DNA from: Paracoccus methylarcula
GTDB taxonomy: Bacteria > Pseudomonadota > Alphaproteobacteria > Rhodobacterales > Rhodobacteraceae
Assembly: GCF_003007735.2 (NCBI RefSeq)
Contig: NZ_PXNQ02000011.1
Span: 124,001-188,000 of the forward strand
Direction: 5' to 3'
Length of the DNA: 64,000 nt
Below the pieces are notes generated by a model, which was not told where the DNA came from, did no database searches, and worked only from the letters and a program-made list of their open reading frames with translations. The position numbers were made by a program, and so were the translations under genes. Positions 18,627-27,120 of this stretch are shown here, piece after piece. The first letter of the stretch is position 1, and each line of letters opens with the position of its first letter.

Positions 18627-19277
18627 TCAGACCTCCTCTTCGCGGCTATCGTCATAGCCTTCCAGCGTGCTGGTCGACAGCCAGATATCCTTGTCGATGA
18701 CATTCTTGATCGCGGTCAGCGTGTATTGCAGCCCGGTCAGGAAAAAGCCCAGGGGCGCCCAGATAATGATCCACCATTGCGGAATGTTCAGCGCCGGAAG
18801 CAATCGCCCGCGGGAAGCCTGAGAAAGCACGTAATCAAGTGAATACCAGGTCAGCAGGAACATCGCCGCCGCCGTGACCACGGCGATCACCACCATCATC
18901 ACCCTGCGCAGCGGAAAGCTCATCGCGTCGAAAAAGGCCGACATGCGGATATGCCGCCCATGCCGTGCCGCATAGGAAATCCCCGCGAAGGTGATCAGGA
19001 TGATCAGTGCCTGGTTGAGCTCTTCGGAAAAATAGAAGGTATGGCCAACCATCCGTCCGACCACGTTGGCCATGGTGTTGACGGCCATCAGCAGAACGCC
19101 TGCGGCCAGCAGGACCGCCTCGATCCGGGCGATTCCGACATCGATCACGCCAAGGAACCCGGGCAGTCCCGATACATATTTGGAATCGTCGATATCGTCG
19201 TCATCGATGGCAGCGGATGTGGCCGCCGCGACAATATCGGGATCAGGCTCGGGGGCGTGCTTGTCGTCAAGCGTCAT
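18627..19277 (-). CDS. uehB: Ectoine TRAP transporter small permease UehB (DctQ family)
   Basis: A 216-residue membrane protein with four predicted segments after a hydrophilic, Asp-rich N-terminus of about 40 residues. [30 protein letters not shown] near the middle matches the DctQ core (read in two pieces). It pairs with UehC. The acidic N-terminal extension ([10 protein letters not shown]) is longer than usual. A strong hairpin separates it from uehA upstream. Confidence 0.9.
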   Translation of the reverse strand: MTLDDKHAPEPDPDIVAAATSAAIDDDDIDDSKYVSGLPGFLGVIDVGIARIEAVLLAAGVLLMAVNTMANVVGRMVGHTFYFSEELNQALIILITFAGISYAARHGRHIRMSAFFDAMSFPLRRVMMVVIAVVTAAAMFLLTWYSLDYVLSQASRGRLLPALNIPQWWIIIWAPLGFFLTGLQYTLTAIKNVIDKDIWLSTSTLEGYDDSREEEV

Positions 19278-19312
19278 GGCCGCTGCCTCTTATGTCGAAA
19301 AAATCACTGGTA

Positions 19313-19336
19313 AACCGGCCGGAAACCCGGCCAGTT
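19313..19336 (-). terminator. Intercistronic stem-loop between uehA and uehB
   Basis: On the minus strand a perfect ten-base-pair stem (AACTGGCCGG / CCGGCCGGTT, one G-U pair) closes a G-TTT loop in the 83-base gap. No long T-run follows directly, though TTTTTT appears 15 bases later. Such hairpins after the binding-protein gene of TRAP and ABC operons often attenuate or protect the 5' message, raising binding-protein levels over permease. Confidence 0.65.
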
Positions 19337-19360
19337 CGCAAATCATCGGCGCAACGTGGC

Positions 19361-20497
19361 TCAGTTGCCGGTTTCCCCGGCCTCTTCGCCTTCGTCCGCA
19401 GTCTCCATCGCGGCTTCGTCTGCGGCGGCTTCGCCTTCGGCGGTCGAAGCTCCGTCTGCCGCGGCCTCATCTTCGGCAGCCTCGCCACCACCTTCGGAAA
19501 CCGCCGCAAGGTCGGCTTTCATCTGGTCGAGGATTGCCTGCGCCTGCGCCCCGCCGATCTTGAGGAATTCCTCCTCCACGGTCTCGGCGGTCGCCTTGAA
19601 GGGCTCGCGCTGCTCCTCGGTCAGCTCGGTGATCGTCATCGAGGGCTTGGCCTCCATGATCTTCGCCAGCGATTCCTCGGTCAGGCCGGTCTGGTATTCG
19701 ACGATATAGTCGAAGGAGGCGTCGATGGCGTTCTGGATGACCTCCTTGTCCTCGTCAGGCAGTCCGTCGAAGAATTCCTTGTTGGCCATCACCGCCGTGG
19801 TGAAGTTGTTATGGCCGGCGCGGGTGATGTGATCGGTCACCTCGTACATCTTGGTGGATTCGATGAAGAATGCCGGGTTTTCCTGGCCCTGGATGATGCC
19901 GGTCTGCAACGCGCCATAGACCTCGCCCCATGGCAGCGGCGTCGGCGTCGCGCCGAATGCCTGGTAGCTGGAGACCAGGAGCGGGTTGGTCATGACCCGG
20001 AACTTCACCTCGTTCAGGTCCTCGGGCGACTCGACCGGCCCGGTCGTGGTCATCATGACCTCGCCCTCGGGGAACATGGTCAGCAGTTCCAGCCCCTGAT
20101 CTGCGTATAGCGGCGGGAAAAGTTCCTTGATGGCCTTGGATGTACGGAAGAACTCGACCAGCTGCTCCTGGTCGGCAGGCAGCAGATAGGGCACGAAGAA
20201 CACCTGCGCCTCGGGGATCAGCGCGCCGGTAAAGCCGGGCGACTGGTCGACGAATTGCAGGATGCCGGATTGCGCCTGCTCCATGATGTCGGCGGATTCC
20301 CCCAATGTTCCAAAGGGGAAAAGCTGGATTTCATGATCGGAATTGGCCTCGACCTCTTCCTTGAATTTCTGCGCGAACTTGCCCTGGACCTCTTCCAGCG
20401 CCTCTTCGAACGCATAGCGCCAGGTCTCGGCCATCGCGCCGCTCGCGCCAAGGAGCAGGGCCGCGATGCTGGCAGCGGTAATGGATTTGTAAGTCAT
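19361..20497 (-). CDS. uehA: Ectoine-binding periplasmic protein UehA (TRAP DctP family) with acidic tail
   Basis: A 378-residue extracytoplasmic binding protein. Residues 1-23 are a signal peptide ending SGAMAE. The DctP core is intact: FPFGTLGESADIMEQAQSG, LNEVKFRVMTNPLLVSSYQA with the carboxylate-binding Arg, and PLPWGEVYGALQTGIIQGQE with the ligand-cage region. Ectoine specificity is inferred from the operon. Oddly, after about residue 334 there is a 44-residue Ala/Glu/Gly-rich tail (EAAADGASTAEGEAAADEAA and so on), absent from UehA/TeaA proteins I know. The start is fixed by an AGGAGGT site; upstream in-frame codons are not credible. Confidence 0.9.
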   Translation of the reverse strand: MTYKSITAASIAALLLGASGAMAETWRYAFEEALEEVQGKFAQKFKEEVEANSDHEIQLFPFGTLGESADIMEQAQSGILQFVDQSPGFTGALIPEAQVFFVPYLLPADQEQLVEFFRTSKAIKELFPPLYADQGLELLTMFPEGEVMMTTTGPVESPEDLNEVKFRVMTNPLLVSSYQAFGATPTPLPWGEVYGALQTGIIQGQENPAFFIESTKMYEVTDHITRAGHNNFTTAVMANKEFFDGLPDEDKEVIQNAIDASFDYIVEYQTGLTEESLAKIMEAKPSMTITELTEEQREPFKATAETVEEEFLKIGGAQAQAILDQMKADLAAVSEGGGEAAEDEAAADGASTAEGEAAADEAAMETADEGEEAGETGN

Positions 20498-20633
20498 TCT
20501 ACCTCCTGTGTGTGGGACCTTGTGACGCAGGGCGTCCTCGGTCTTCCGGGATGCAGGATTCGGGTCGTTCTGCCCGATCTGGCTGAGCCCGAGAGTTCTG
20601 CGCAACAAGTTTTCAAGTCAATTCATATATTAA

Positions 20634-20662
20634 ATCATGACAATTTGATGCGAGACTGTCAA
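20634..20662 (-). promoter_or_regulatory. Candidate sigma-70 promoter of the uehABC-usp-eutABC-doeAB operon
   Basis: On the minus strand TTGACA is followed after 17 bases by CATGAT (4 of 6 to TATAAT), in an AT-rich patch. The -35 box overlaps the last codons of ehuR. It stands about 137 bases before the uehA start, and the remaining leader has room for EhuR binding, but no operator is assigned. Confidence 0.5.
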
Positions 20663-22059
20663 ACCTCCCCCGGCTCCACGACGGGTTCGAACCGGTTTGA
20701 GTCAGGCAGGAGCGCCGAAATCACGTTCAGGGCATGTTCGAGTTCGCGGCCATTCGCGCCGCCCAGGCAGACTCGCAGGGCCGGTGCATAATCCGTCACC
20801 GCGAATCCCGACCCCGGCGCCAGCGCCACATCCCGGGCAAGTGCCGCGCGAATCAACCCATGCTCATCCGTGCCCGGCGGCAGCGGCAGCCAGCGGTGCA
20901 GACCATGCGGAAAGCCAATGCTGCGCCCTCCCAGGAGCCGCTGCGCAATACGGTTGCGGGAGGCGAGTTCGGCCCGTTGCGCGGCCAGCAATTCATCGGC
21001 CACGCCGGTCTCCATCCAGTCGGCCGCGATTTCGGCGATCAGCGGGGTCGCCATCCATGAAAGCGACAGATGCCGGTTCAGCACGCGCTCTGCCAGGTAT
21101 TCGGGCATGGCGAGAAAACCGAGGCGCAGACCCGGCGACAGGCATTTCGACAATCCGGTGAAATAGAGACTGCGCTCGGGCGCAAAGCTGGACACGGGCG
21201 GCGGGCGACGCGGGGCGACCGGTCCGAGCACGTCGCTTTCGATGATGACCAGCCCCTGCTCGACCGCGACGGCCGCCAGTTCCTCGCGCCGCCCGCGATC
21301 GATCACCCGCGCGAAGGGCCCCGCACCGGAAGGCAGGAGAAACACCGCCCTCAGCTTGCCCCCCGAGGCCCGTGCCGCATCTGCGAGCGCATCGGGGCGC
21401 ATGCCGCGCCCGTCTCCGGCAATTCCCCGCATACGCAGGTAGAGATGGCGCAGTGCGGGCTTCAGGGTATGGCAGGTCGAGCTTTCGGTCGCGATTTCGT
21501 CACCGGGCTGAGCGACGCTCATCAGGGCGACCATCTGTGCGGGCGTGCAACCATTGGTGATCAGGATCCGCTGTGCCGGGACCACCATCCCGCAACGCGC
21601 CAGCCAACCCGCCGCCATGCCGCCATAAAGCGACATGGTCTGGCGCGGGCGGAACGAATGGATGACCGAATCGGGCAGGCGTCCGGAAATGCGCTGCATC
21701 GAGTCCCGCCACGCCTCGGCGATCCGCGGCAGGCGGACCGGCGTCATCATCGACAGGTCAACCGGAGAGCGACCCGCCTCGGCGCGGAACCAGGGCACCT
21801 CGATGGTCTCGCGCGGGCCGGATTTGACGAAGCTCCCGCGTCCCACCTCGCCCGAGATCAGGTCGGCGCGGATCAGTTCCTCATAGGCGCGGCTGACCGT
21901 CTGCACCGAAAGCCCCAGCCTCCACGCGAGATCGCGATGCGGCGGCAGCCGGTCGCCGGGACGCAGGCTGCCCGCATCGATGGCCGAGGCGATCCCCTGG
22001 GCCAGGCTGCGATAGGCGGGACGGCTGATATCCTCGCGGGTGAGTGGCCAATGCGACAT
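20659..22059 (-). CDS. ehuR: MocR/GabR-type ectoine-responsive regulator EhuR (EnuR)
   Basis: A 466-residue fusion of a GntR-type winged helix (SLAQGIASAIDAGSLRPGD, LAWRLGLSVQTVSRAYEEL) with an aminotransferase-like domain. The PLP lysine is in FTGLSKCLSPGLRLGFLAMP, near residue 310. In Ruegeria pomeroyi EnuR represses the ueh-eut operon until a degradation intermediate, diaminobutyrate or its acetyl form, reacts with the PLP aldimine. Gene position at the head of the operon agrees. The start chosen (MSHWPLTREDISRPAYRSL) begins just before the wHTH; an upstream in-frame ATG adds 18 residues without resemblance to the family. Confidence 0.92.
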   Translation of the reverse strand: MSHWPLTREDISRPAYRSLAQGIASAIDAGSLRPGDRLPPHRDLAWRLGLSVQTVSRAYEELIRADLISGEVGRGSFVKSGPRETIEVPWFRAEAGRSPVDLSMMTPVRLPRIAEAWRDSMQRISGRLPDSVIHSFRPRQTMSLYGGMAAGWLARCGMVVPAQRILITNGCTPAQMVALMSVAQPGDEIATESSTCHTLKPALRHLYLRMRGIAGDGRGMRPDALADAARASGGKLRAVFLLPSGAGPFARVIDRGRREELAAVAVEQGLVIIESDVLGPVAPRRPPPVSSFAPERSLYFTGLSKCLSPGLRLGFLAMPEYLAERVLNRHLSLSWMATPLIAEIAADWMETGVADELLAAQRAELASRNRIAQRLLGGRSIGFPHGLHRWLPLPPGTDEHGLIRAALARDVALAPGSGFAVTDYAPALRVCLGGANGRELEHALNVISALLPDSNRFEPVVEPGEV

Positions 22060-22131
22060 GGGGGCAGATTCGCCAAGCCGGGGGCCATTGTCCAGATTGA
22101 CATTCGCTGGCACCGGCGAAACAAGCGCTTC

Positions 22132-22614
22132 ATGACCCCGCTACGCCTCGATGACCGTGACATTGCCATTCTTGCGACGCTCTCCCGCGAGGGGCGCATC
22201 GCCAAGACGGATCTGGCCGCCCGCGTGAACCTGTCGCCGACCCCGTGCTGGGAACGGATGAAGCGGCTTGAGAAGGCCGGGCTGATCCGAGGTTACCGCG
22301 CCGAGATCGACCTGTCTGGCCTGGGTCCGCATGTGCAGGTCTTCGTCACGGTGGAACTGGACAACCACCGCGCCGAAAGTTTCCAGATATTCGAGCGCAC
22401 CGTCGCACGGATCGACGAGATCACCGGCTGCTGGGCCATCGGCGGCGGATATGACTACCTGATGCAGGTGGTCACCGGCGATGTCGGCGCCTTCCAGACA
22501 TTGATGGACGGGCTGCTGGAAAGCCGGGCCGGCGTGCGGCGCTATTACAGCTATATCGTCACCAAGCCGGTCAAGGATGTGCCGCCAGCATTGGGGCTGC
22601 TGTTTCAACCGTAA
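22132..22614 (+). CDS. asnC: Lrp/AsnC-family regulator of the ectoine locus
   Basis: A 160-residue feast/famine regulator. The N-terminal HTH reads LDDRDIAILATLSREGRIAK, LAARVNLSPTPCWERMKRLE; the C-terminal RAM domain follows, ending RRYYSYIVTKPVKDVP. It is divergent from ehuR, with 72 bases between the two starts that must hold both promoters. In R. pomeroyi an asnC gene of the ectoine cluster activates uptake and degradation genes and responds to diaminobutyrate. The same role is inferred here. Confidence 0.9.
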   Translation: MTPLRLDDRDIAILATLSREGRIAKTDLAARVNLSPTPCWERMKRLEKAGLIRGYRAEIDLSGLGPHVQVFVTVELDNHRAESFQIFERTVARIDEITGCWAIGGGYDYLMQVVTGDVGAFQTLMDGLLESRAGVRRYYSYIVTKPVKDVPPALGLLFQP

Positions 22615-22721
22615 ACCGGCACCGATAAAATGGCACACAATATTCCCTTGAAGAGCATACAAGTATGAACATACCATGAACATGAGTCTTATTTCCAAGA
22701 TCGATATTCACGGAGACGACG

Positions 22722-23423
22722 ATGAACGGTTATATCGTAAAAAGTGCCGCCGTTTTGAGCATACTCGCATTGACAGCCTGCGGGGGCGGCGGTTCCTCTT
22801 CTGGCGGAGGAAAAAGCCCGGCAGGCGGCGACTCCCCTCCTGGAGGAGAAACGGCGCCGACAGGTGGTGGTGACTCCTCATCTGGCGGGGAAACAGCACC
22901 GACGGATGGCGGGAATGGCACCAAGGGACCATCCTATAACAGCCTGCTCGCCCAGTTCGAGGATTTCAGAGGTCGTTACCTGCTTGATGATCCCACCGCC
23001 TATGACAATCTCACCGCCCCGGCGGAAACGCCGGTCAGCGGCAAGGCCACCTACAAGGGCACCGGGGGCTACCGTCTGGCATCGACGCCGGAAGGTACAC
23101 CCCCTCCCATTATCGGCGAGGCGCTGATGAATGCTGATTTCGGCAAGGGAACGGTTAGCGGTAGCGTGACCAATCTCAAGGCTTCGCCCGGCAACCGGAC
23201 CTCGGGCGGGATCATCAGGATGGAGGCGATCATCGACAAAGATGCCGTCGTGCAAGGTGCGATCAACGGCAATCTCGACCTCAACGGCGAGACCCATAGA
23301 TTCAGCAACCCGGCGCTTGGCGTGTTCTATGGCAGCGACGCAGAGGCCCTCGCCGTAGTCTCCGCCGGCCAGAACTGGGCGGGCGAGGATTACGTGACGG
23401 TGCTTACCGGCGAGACTCCCTGA
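22722..23423 (+). CDS. Lipoprotein with TbpB-like beta-barrel domain (putative)
   Basis: A 233-residue predicted lipoprotein. The signal peptide ends in a lipobox LALTACGG at residues 17-21. Residues 21-65 are a low-complexity Gly/Ser/Pro/Thr linker with a duplicated GGETAPT unit. The C-terminal part (TPVSGKATYKGTGGYRL, MNADFGKGTVSGSVTNL, LGVFYGSDAEALAVV) has the repeated short strands and GSVSG turns of transferrin-binding-protein-like barrels. No function is established. It sits between asnC and doeC, which are neighbours in related ectoine clusters, behind its own AT-rich upstream region, and so looks inserted. Confidence 0.7.
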   Translation: MNGYIVKSAAVLSILALTACGGGGSSSGGGKSPAGGDSPPGGETAPTGGGDSSSGGETAPTDGGNGTKGPSYNSLLAQFEDFRGRYLLDDPTAYDNLTAPAETPVSGKATYKGTGGYRLASTPEGTPPPIIGEALMNADFGKGTVSGSVTNLKASPGNRTSGGIIRMEAIIDKDAVVQGAINGNLDLNGETHRFSNPALGVFYGSDAEALAVVSAGQNWAGEDYVTVLTGETP

Positions 23424-23454
23424 CCGCACCTGCCTCGTCACGGACGGGGTTCCG

Positions 23455-23489
23455 GCAACCCTGCCGCATTCCTTCTGCGGTGGGGTTGC
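23455..23489. terminator. Stem-loop after the lipoprotein gene
   Basis: GCAACCCTGCCGCA pairs with TGCGGTGGGGTTGC around a seven-base loop, 32 bases past the lipoprotein stop. No T-run follows, so it may be a factor-dependent terminator or RNA-stability element. If it stops transcription, doeC and doeD need a promoter in the 155 bases that follow. Confidence 0.45.
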
Positions 23490-23646
23490 AACCCGGTCCC
23501 TGCCCCAGCCTGCCGCGAATTCCGACGGACGAAGAAAATCCGCCTCCGGATCGGGAAAACAGAGAATTCCTCTGCCCGCCCCGCCGCGATTGGTGAAATC
23601 GCCTGCCTGCCTCCCCTCATATTCCGATCAAGCAAGGAGGTGCGCA

Positions 23647-25106
23647 ATGCTCGACGATCTGTCTTCCCGATTGGCCGACCGGATATCGGATTCCGGCCTG
23701 TTGCCCGGCGGCGGGGATTTCGTCACCGATGGCCGGCTGGCCGTTCGTGATCCGGCGACAGGTGAACTCATCGCCCAGGTCGCGATCAGCGATGCGACCG
23801 CGCCCGCGCCGCCGTCGATGCGGCCCAGGTCGCCTTCCCCGGCTGGTCGGCGATGCTGCCCCAGAACCGTGCCGAGATCCTGCATCGCTGGCACGGGTTG
23901 ATCATGGAAGCGAAAGAGGATCTTTCCCGCATCATGGTCGCCGAACAGGGCAAGCCGATCAGCGAGGCGCGGGGCGAGATCGACTACGCCGCCAGCTTCG
24001 TGCAATTCTATGCCGAAGAGGCGCTGCGTCCGAATATCGAGGGCGTCACCAGCCACCTGCCCGATGCCGAGATGGAGCTGTGGCGCGAACCCGTGGGCGT
24101 GGCCGCACTGATCTCTCCGTGGAATTTCCCCTGCGCGATGATCACCCGAAAGGCCGCCGCCGCGCTTGGCGCGGGCTGCACGGTGGTCATTCACCCTTCG
24201 GCGGAAACGCCGCTTTCGGCGCTCGCATTGGCGGAGCTGGCGCGGCGCGCCGGTTTTCCCGATGGCGTCATCAACACGATCATCGGCGATGCCGCCAGCA
24301 TCGTCGGCGAATGGACGGCGGATGCCCGCGTCCGCGCCCTGTCCTTCACCGGCTCGACCGAGATCGGGCGGCTGCTCTATCGCCAATCCGCCGATACGGT
24401 GAAACGCCTGGTGATGGAACTTGGCGGCCATGCGCCCTTCATCGTCTTCAAGGGCGCCGATCTGGACCGCGCCGTGGCCGAGGGCATCAAGGCGAAATTC
24501 GCCACGTCCGGGCAGGATTGCCTTGCCGCGAACCGCTTCTATATCGAACGGCCGATCTATGACGAGTTCTGCAAGCGCTTCGCCGAGGCCGTCAGCAAGC
24601 TGACCATCGGCAAGGGCATGCAGGATCCCGATATCGGCCCGCTGATCCATGACCGCGCCGTGGACAAGCAGATCGCCCATGTCGAGGACGCGATCTCCAT
24701 GGGTGCCCGGCTGCTGACAGGCGGCGAGGTGGCCAAGGATCTGGGCCCGCTCTTCTTCCGTCCCACGGTCCTGGCCGATGTGCCGGACGAGGCGGCGATC
24801 ATGTCCGAGGAAACCTTCGGCCCGGTCGCAGCGCTGTCACCCTTTGACGACGAGGCCGAGGTGATCGCGCGGGCCAATGCCACCGAATACGGGCTGGTCG
24901 CCTATGTTCACAGCCACGATCCGCGCCGCATCTATCGCATGACGCGGGCGCTGCAATACGGCATGGTCGCGGTGAACCGCACCAAGGTCACCGGCGCGCC
25001 GATCCCCTTCGGGGGAATGAAACAGTCCGGGATCGGCCGCGAGGGCGCCCGGCAGGGCCTCGAGGCCTTTACCGAGATCAAGTATATCTGCCGCGATTGG
25101 GGATGA
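23647..25106 (+). pseudogene. doeC: Aspartate-semialdehyde dehydrogenase DoeC (aldehyde dehydrogenase family), frameshifted
   Basis: An NAD(P)-dependent aldehyde dehydrogenase of the succinate-semialdehyde type; in the ectoine path it oxidises aspartate-semialdehyde to aspartate. The start has an AAGGAGGT site. The first 50 codons are in one frame (LDDLSSRLADRI to VAISDA), the rest in another. Near 23795 one G is missing; restoring it gives continuous DADRARAAVDAAQVAF. Downstream all landmarks are present: SPWNFPCAMITRKAAAAL, FTGSTEIGRLL, MELGGHAPFI with the Glu base, and SGQDCLAANR with the catalytic Cys. The lesion is therefore isolated. doeD follows 13 bases later. Confidence 0.88.
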
Positions 25107-25119
25107 AAGGAGCTTAAGA

Positions 25120-26490
25120 ATGCTGACGAATGACAAACTGGCCGAATGGGACCGCGAGAGCTTTTTCCATCCCTCGACCCACCTGGCGCAATTCGCCCGT
25201 GGCGAGGCCGCGCAGCGTATCGTGACCGGGGGCGAAGGCGTCTTCATCCAGGACCGCGACGGAACCCGGCTGCTGGACGGTTTCGCGGGGCTTTACTGCG
25301 TGAATGTCGGCTATGGCCGCAAGGAGATCGCCGAGGCCATCGCCGATCAGGCACGCCAGCTTTCCTATTACCACGCCTATGCGGGTCACGGCTCTGAAGC
25401 GTCGATCACGCTGGCCAAGATGGTGATGGACCGCGCGCCCAAGGGCATGGCGCGGGTCTATTTCGGACTGGGCGGCTCGGATGCGAACGAGACCAATATC
25501 AAGCTGGTCTGGTATTACAACAATATCCTCGGCCGTCCCGAGAAGAAGAAGATCATCTCGCGCTGGCGGGGCTATCACGGTTCCGGGCTGATGACCGGCT
25601 CGCTGACCGGGCTGGAACTGTTCCACAAGAAATTCGACCTGCCGCTGGCGCAGGTGATCCATACCGAGGCGCCCTATTACTATCGCCGCCCCCAGCTGGA
25701 CATGTCCGAGGCCGATTTCGTGGCCTATTGCGTCGAGCAGCTGGAAGCACTGATCGCGCGCGAAGGCGCGGATACCATCGCCGCCTTCATCGGCGAGCCG
25801 GTGCTGGGCACCGGCGGCATCGTCCCGCCCCCGGACGGTTACTGGCCGGCGATCCAGAAAGTGCTGGACCGCCATGACATCCTGCTGATCTCGGACGAGG
25901 TGGTGACGGGTTTTGGCCGCCTTGGGACCATGTTCGGCTCGGATCACTACGGGATGAGGCCGGATCTCATCACCTCGGCCAAGGGGCTGACCTCGGCCTA
26001 TGCGCCGCTCTCGGCCAGCATCGTCGGGCAGCGGATGTGGGATGTGCTGATGCAGGGCACCGACGAGAACGGCGTGATCGGCCATGGCTGGACCTATTCC
26101 GCCCATCCCATCGGCGCGGCGGCGGGTATCGCCAACCTGAAGCTGATCGACGAGTTGGGCCTGGTGAAGAATGCGGGCGAGACCGGCAATTACTTCTGGC
26201 AGACCATGCGCGAGGCCCTGGGCGATCATCCCAATGTCGGCGAGGTTCGCGGCGAAGGCATGCTCTGCGCGGTCGAACTGGTCGCCGACAAGGAGAAGCG
26301 GCAATTCTTCGATGCCGCCGAGGGCAAGGGTGCGAAGGTCGTGGCGGCGATGCTGAAACGCGGCGTGATCGCCCGAGCCATGCCGCAGGGCGACATCCTG
26401 GGCTTCGCCCCGCCGCTCTGCCTGAGCCGGGCCGAGGCCGACCAGATCGTGTCTGTCACCAAGGATTCGGTCGCAGAGGTGCTGGGCTAG
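25120..26490 (+). CDS. doeD: Diaminobutyrate aminotransferase DoeD (class III)
   Basis: A 456-residue PLP aminotransferase that would convert L-2,4-diaminobutyrate to aspartate-semialdehyde, the step before DoeC. The cofactor Asp is in [15 protein letters not shown] and the PLP Lys in [15 protein letters not shown], near residue 290; [17 protein letters not shown] near 112 is the phosphate loop. An AAGGAG site precedes the start. Class III enzymes vary in amino donor; the call rests on adjacency to doeC and the rest of the ectoine locus. Together with DoeC it feeds ectoine carbon and nitrogen into aspartate. Confidence 0.9.
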   Translation: MLTNDKLAEWDRESFFHPSTHLAQFARGEAAQRIVTGGEGVFIQDRDGTRLLDGFAGLYCVNVGYGRKEIAEAIADQARQLSYYHAYAGHGSEASITLAKMVMDRAPKGMARVYFGLGGSDANETNIKLVWYYNNILGRPEKKKIISRWRGYHGSGLMTGSLTGLELFHKKFDLPLAQVIHTEAPYYYRRPQLDMSEADFVAYCVEQLEALIAREGADTIAAFIGEPVLGTGGIVPPPDGYWPAIQKVLDRHDILLISDEVVTGFGRLGTMFGSDHYGMRPDLITSAKGLTSAYAPLSASIVGQRMWDVLMQGTDENGVIGHGWTYSAHPIGAAAGIANLKLIDELGLVKNAGETGNYFWQTMREALGDHPNVGEVRGEGMLCAVELVADKEKRQFFDAAEGKGAKVVAAMLKRGVIARAMPQGDILGFAPPLCLSRAEADQIVSVTKDSVAEVLG

Positions 26491-26496
26491 GTTTGC

Positions 26497-26562
26497 GGAC
26501 GGGGCTCTGCCCCGTCGCCGTTCCGGCGACTCCCCGGGATATTTGGATGAAGAAGAAGGCGG
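26497..26562 (+). repeat. Dispersed intergenic repeat, copy 5
   Basis: ACGGGGCTCTGCCCCGT stem-loop, a second small dyad (CGCCGTTCCGGCG), CTCCCCGGGATATTTG, G and ATGAAGAAGAAGG. It fills the whole gap between the converging doeD and MobA-like genes and ends against the latter's stop codon. Confidence 0.88.
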
Positions 26563-27120
26563 CTATCTGGCCGTCTTCTTCATTCTGGCCAGATCCGGCG
26601 CGGTATCGATATCGTCAAGCAGGCCCGGTGCCTTGACCAGCGCCCCTGCGGGAAGGGCGCGGATGAAGCGCCCTGCCCCCTGATCCCCGGTCAGATCCGC
26701 CAGGCGGGTGAGCCAGCCGCGCGGGAAGCAGGCGGGGGGCATCGGCGGGCCAGGATCGTGGCAAGCCGCCGGGCGGTCCTCCGTTGCGGTGCTTGTCACC
26801 ATGTCCAGAAGTTCCGATGTGACGCGGGGCATATCCGCCAGCGCGATCAGCAGCCGGTCGGTTTCACCCGCCACTTGCAAGCCGGCGCGCAAGCTGTCGG
26901 ACTGCGCGGCTGGCCGTATTTCCACGATCTCGAAACCATGCAGATATGCCCGCAAAGCCGGATTGGCGATCACCGCGATTCGGCGCGTCAGAGCGGCATT
27001 GCGCATGGCGTCTGCCGCATGGAAGATGAGCGGGCGGCCATCGAGAAGGGCGAGCAGTTTATCCGCCGCTCCGAAACGGCGGGAGGCGCCTGCCGCCAGC
27101 AGCAAGCCTGTGCGGATCAT
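26563..27120 (-). CDS. MobA/MocA-like molybdopterin nucleotidyltransferase
   Basis: A 185-residue NTP-transferase-fold protein. The nucleotide loop is LLLAAGASRRFGAADKLLA at residues 6-24, and ALADMPRVTSELL near 92 holds the metal-binding Asp. This is the MobA-like/MocA class that attaches CMP or GMP to molybdopterin. It overlaps xdhC by four bases, an arrangement typical of cofactor maturation for xanthine-dehydrogenase-type enzymes, but no such enzyme is encoded in the window. CTP versus GTP use cannot be decided here. Confidence 0.82.
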   Translation of the reverse strand: MIRTGLLLAAGASRRFGAADKLLALLDGRPLIFHAADAMRNAALTRRIAVIANPALRAYLHGFEIVEIRPAAQSDSLRAGLQVAGETDRLLIALADMPRVTSELLDMVTSTATEDRPAACHDPGPPMPPACFPRGWLTRLADLTGDQGAGRFIRALPAGALVKAPGLLDDIDTAPDLARMKKTAR

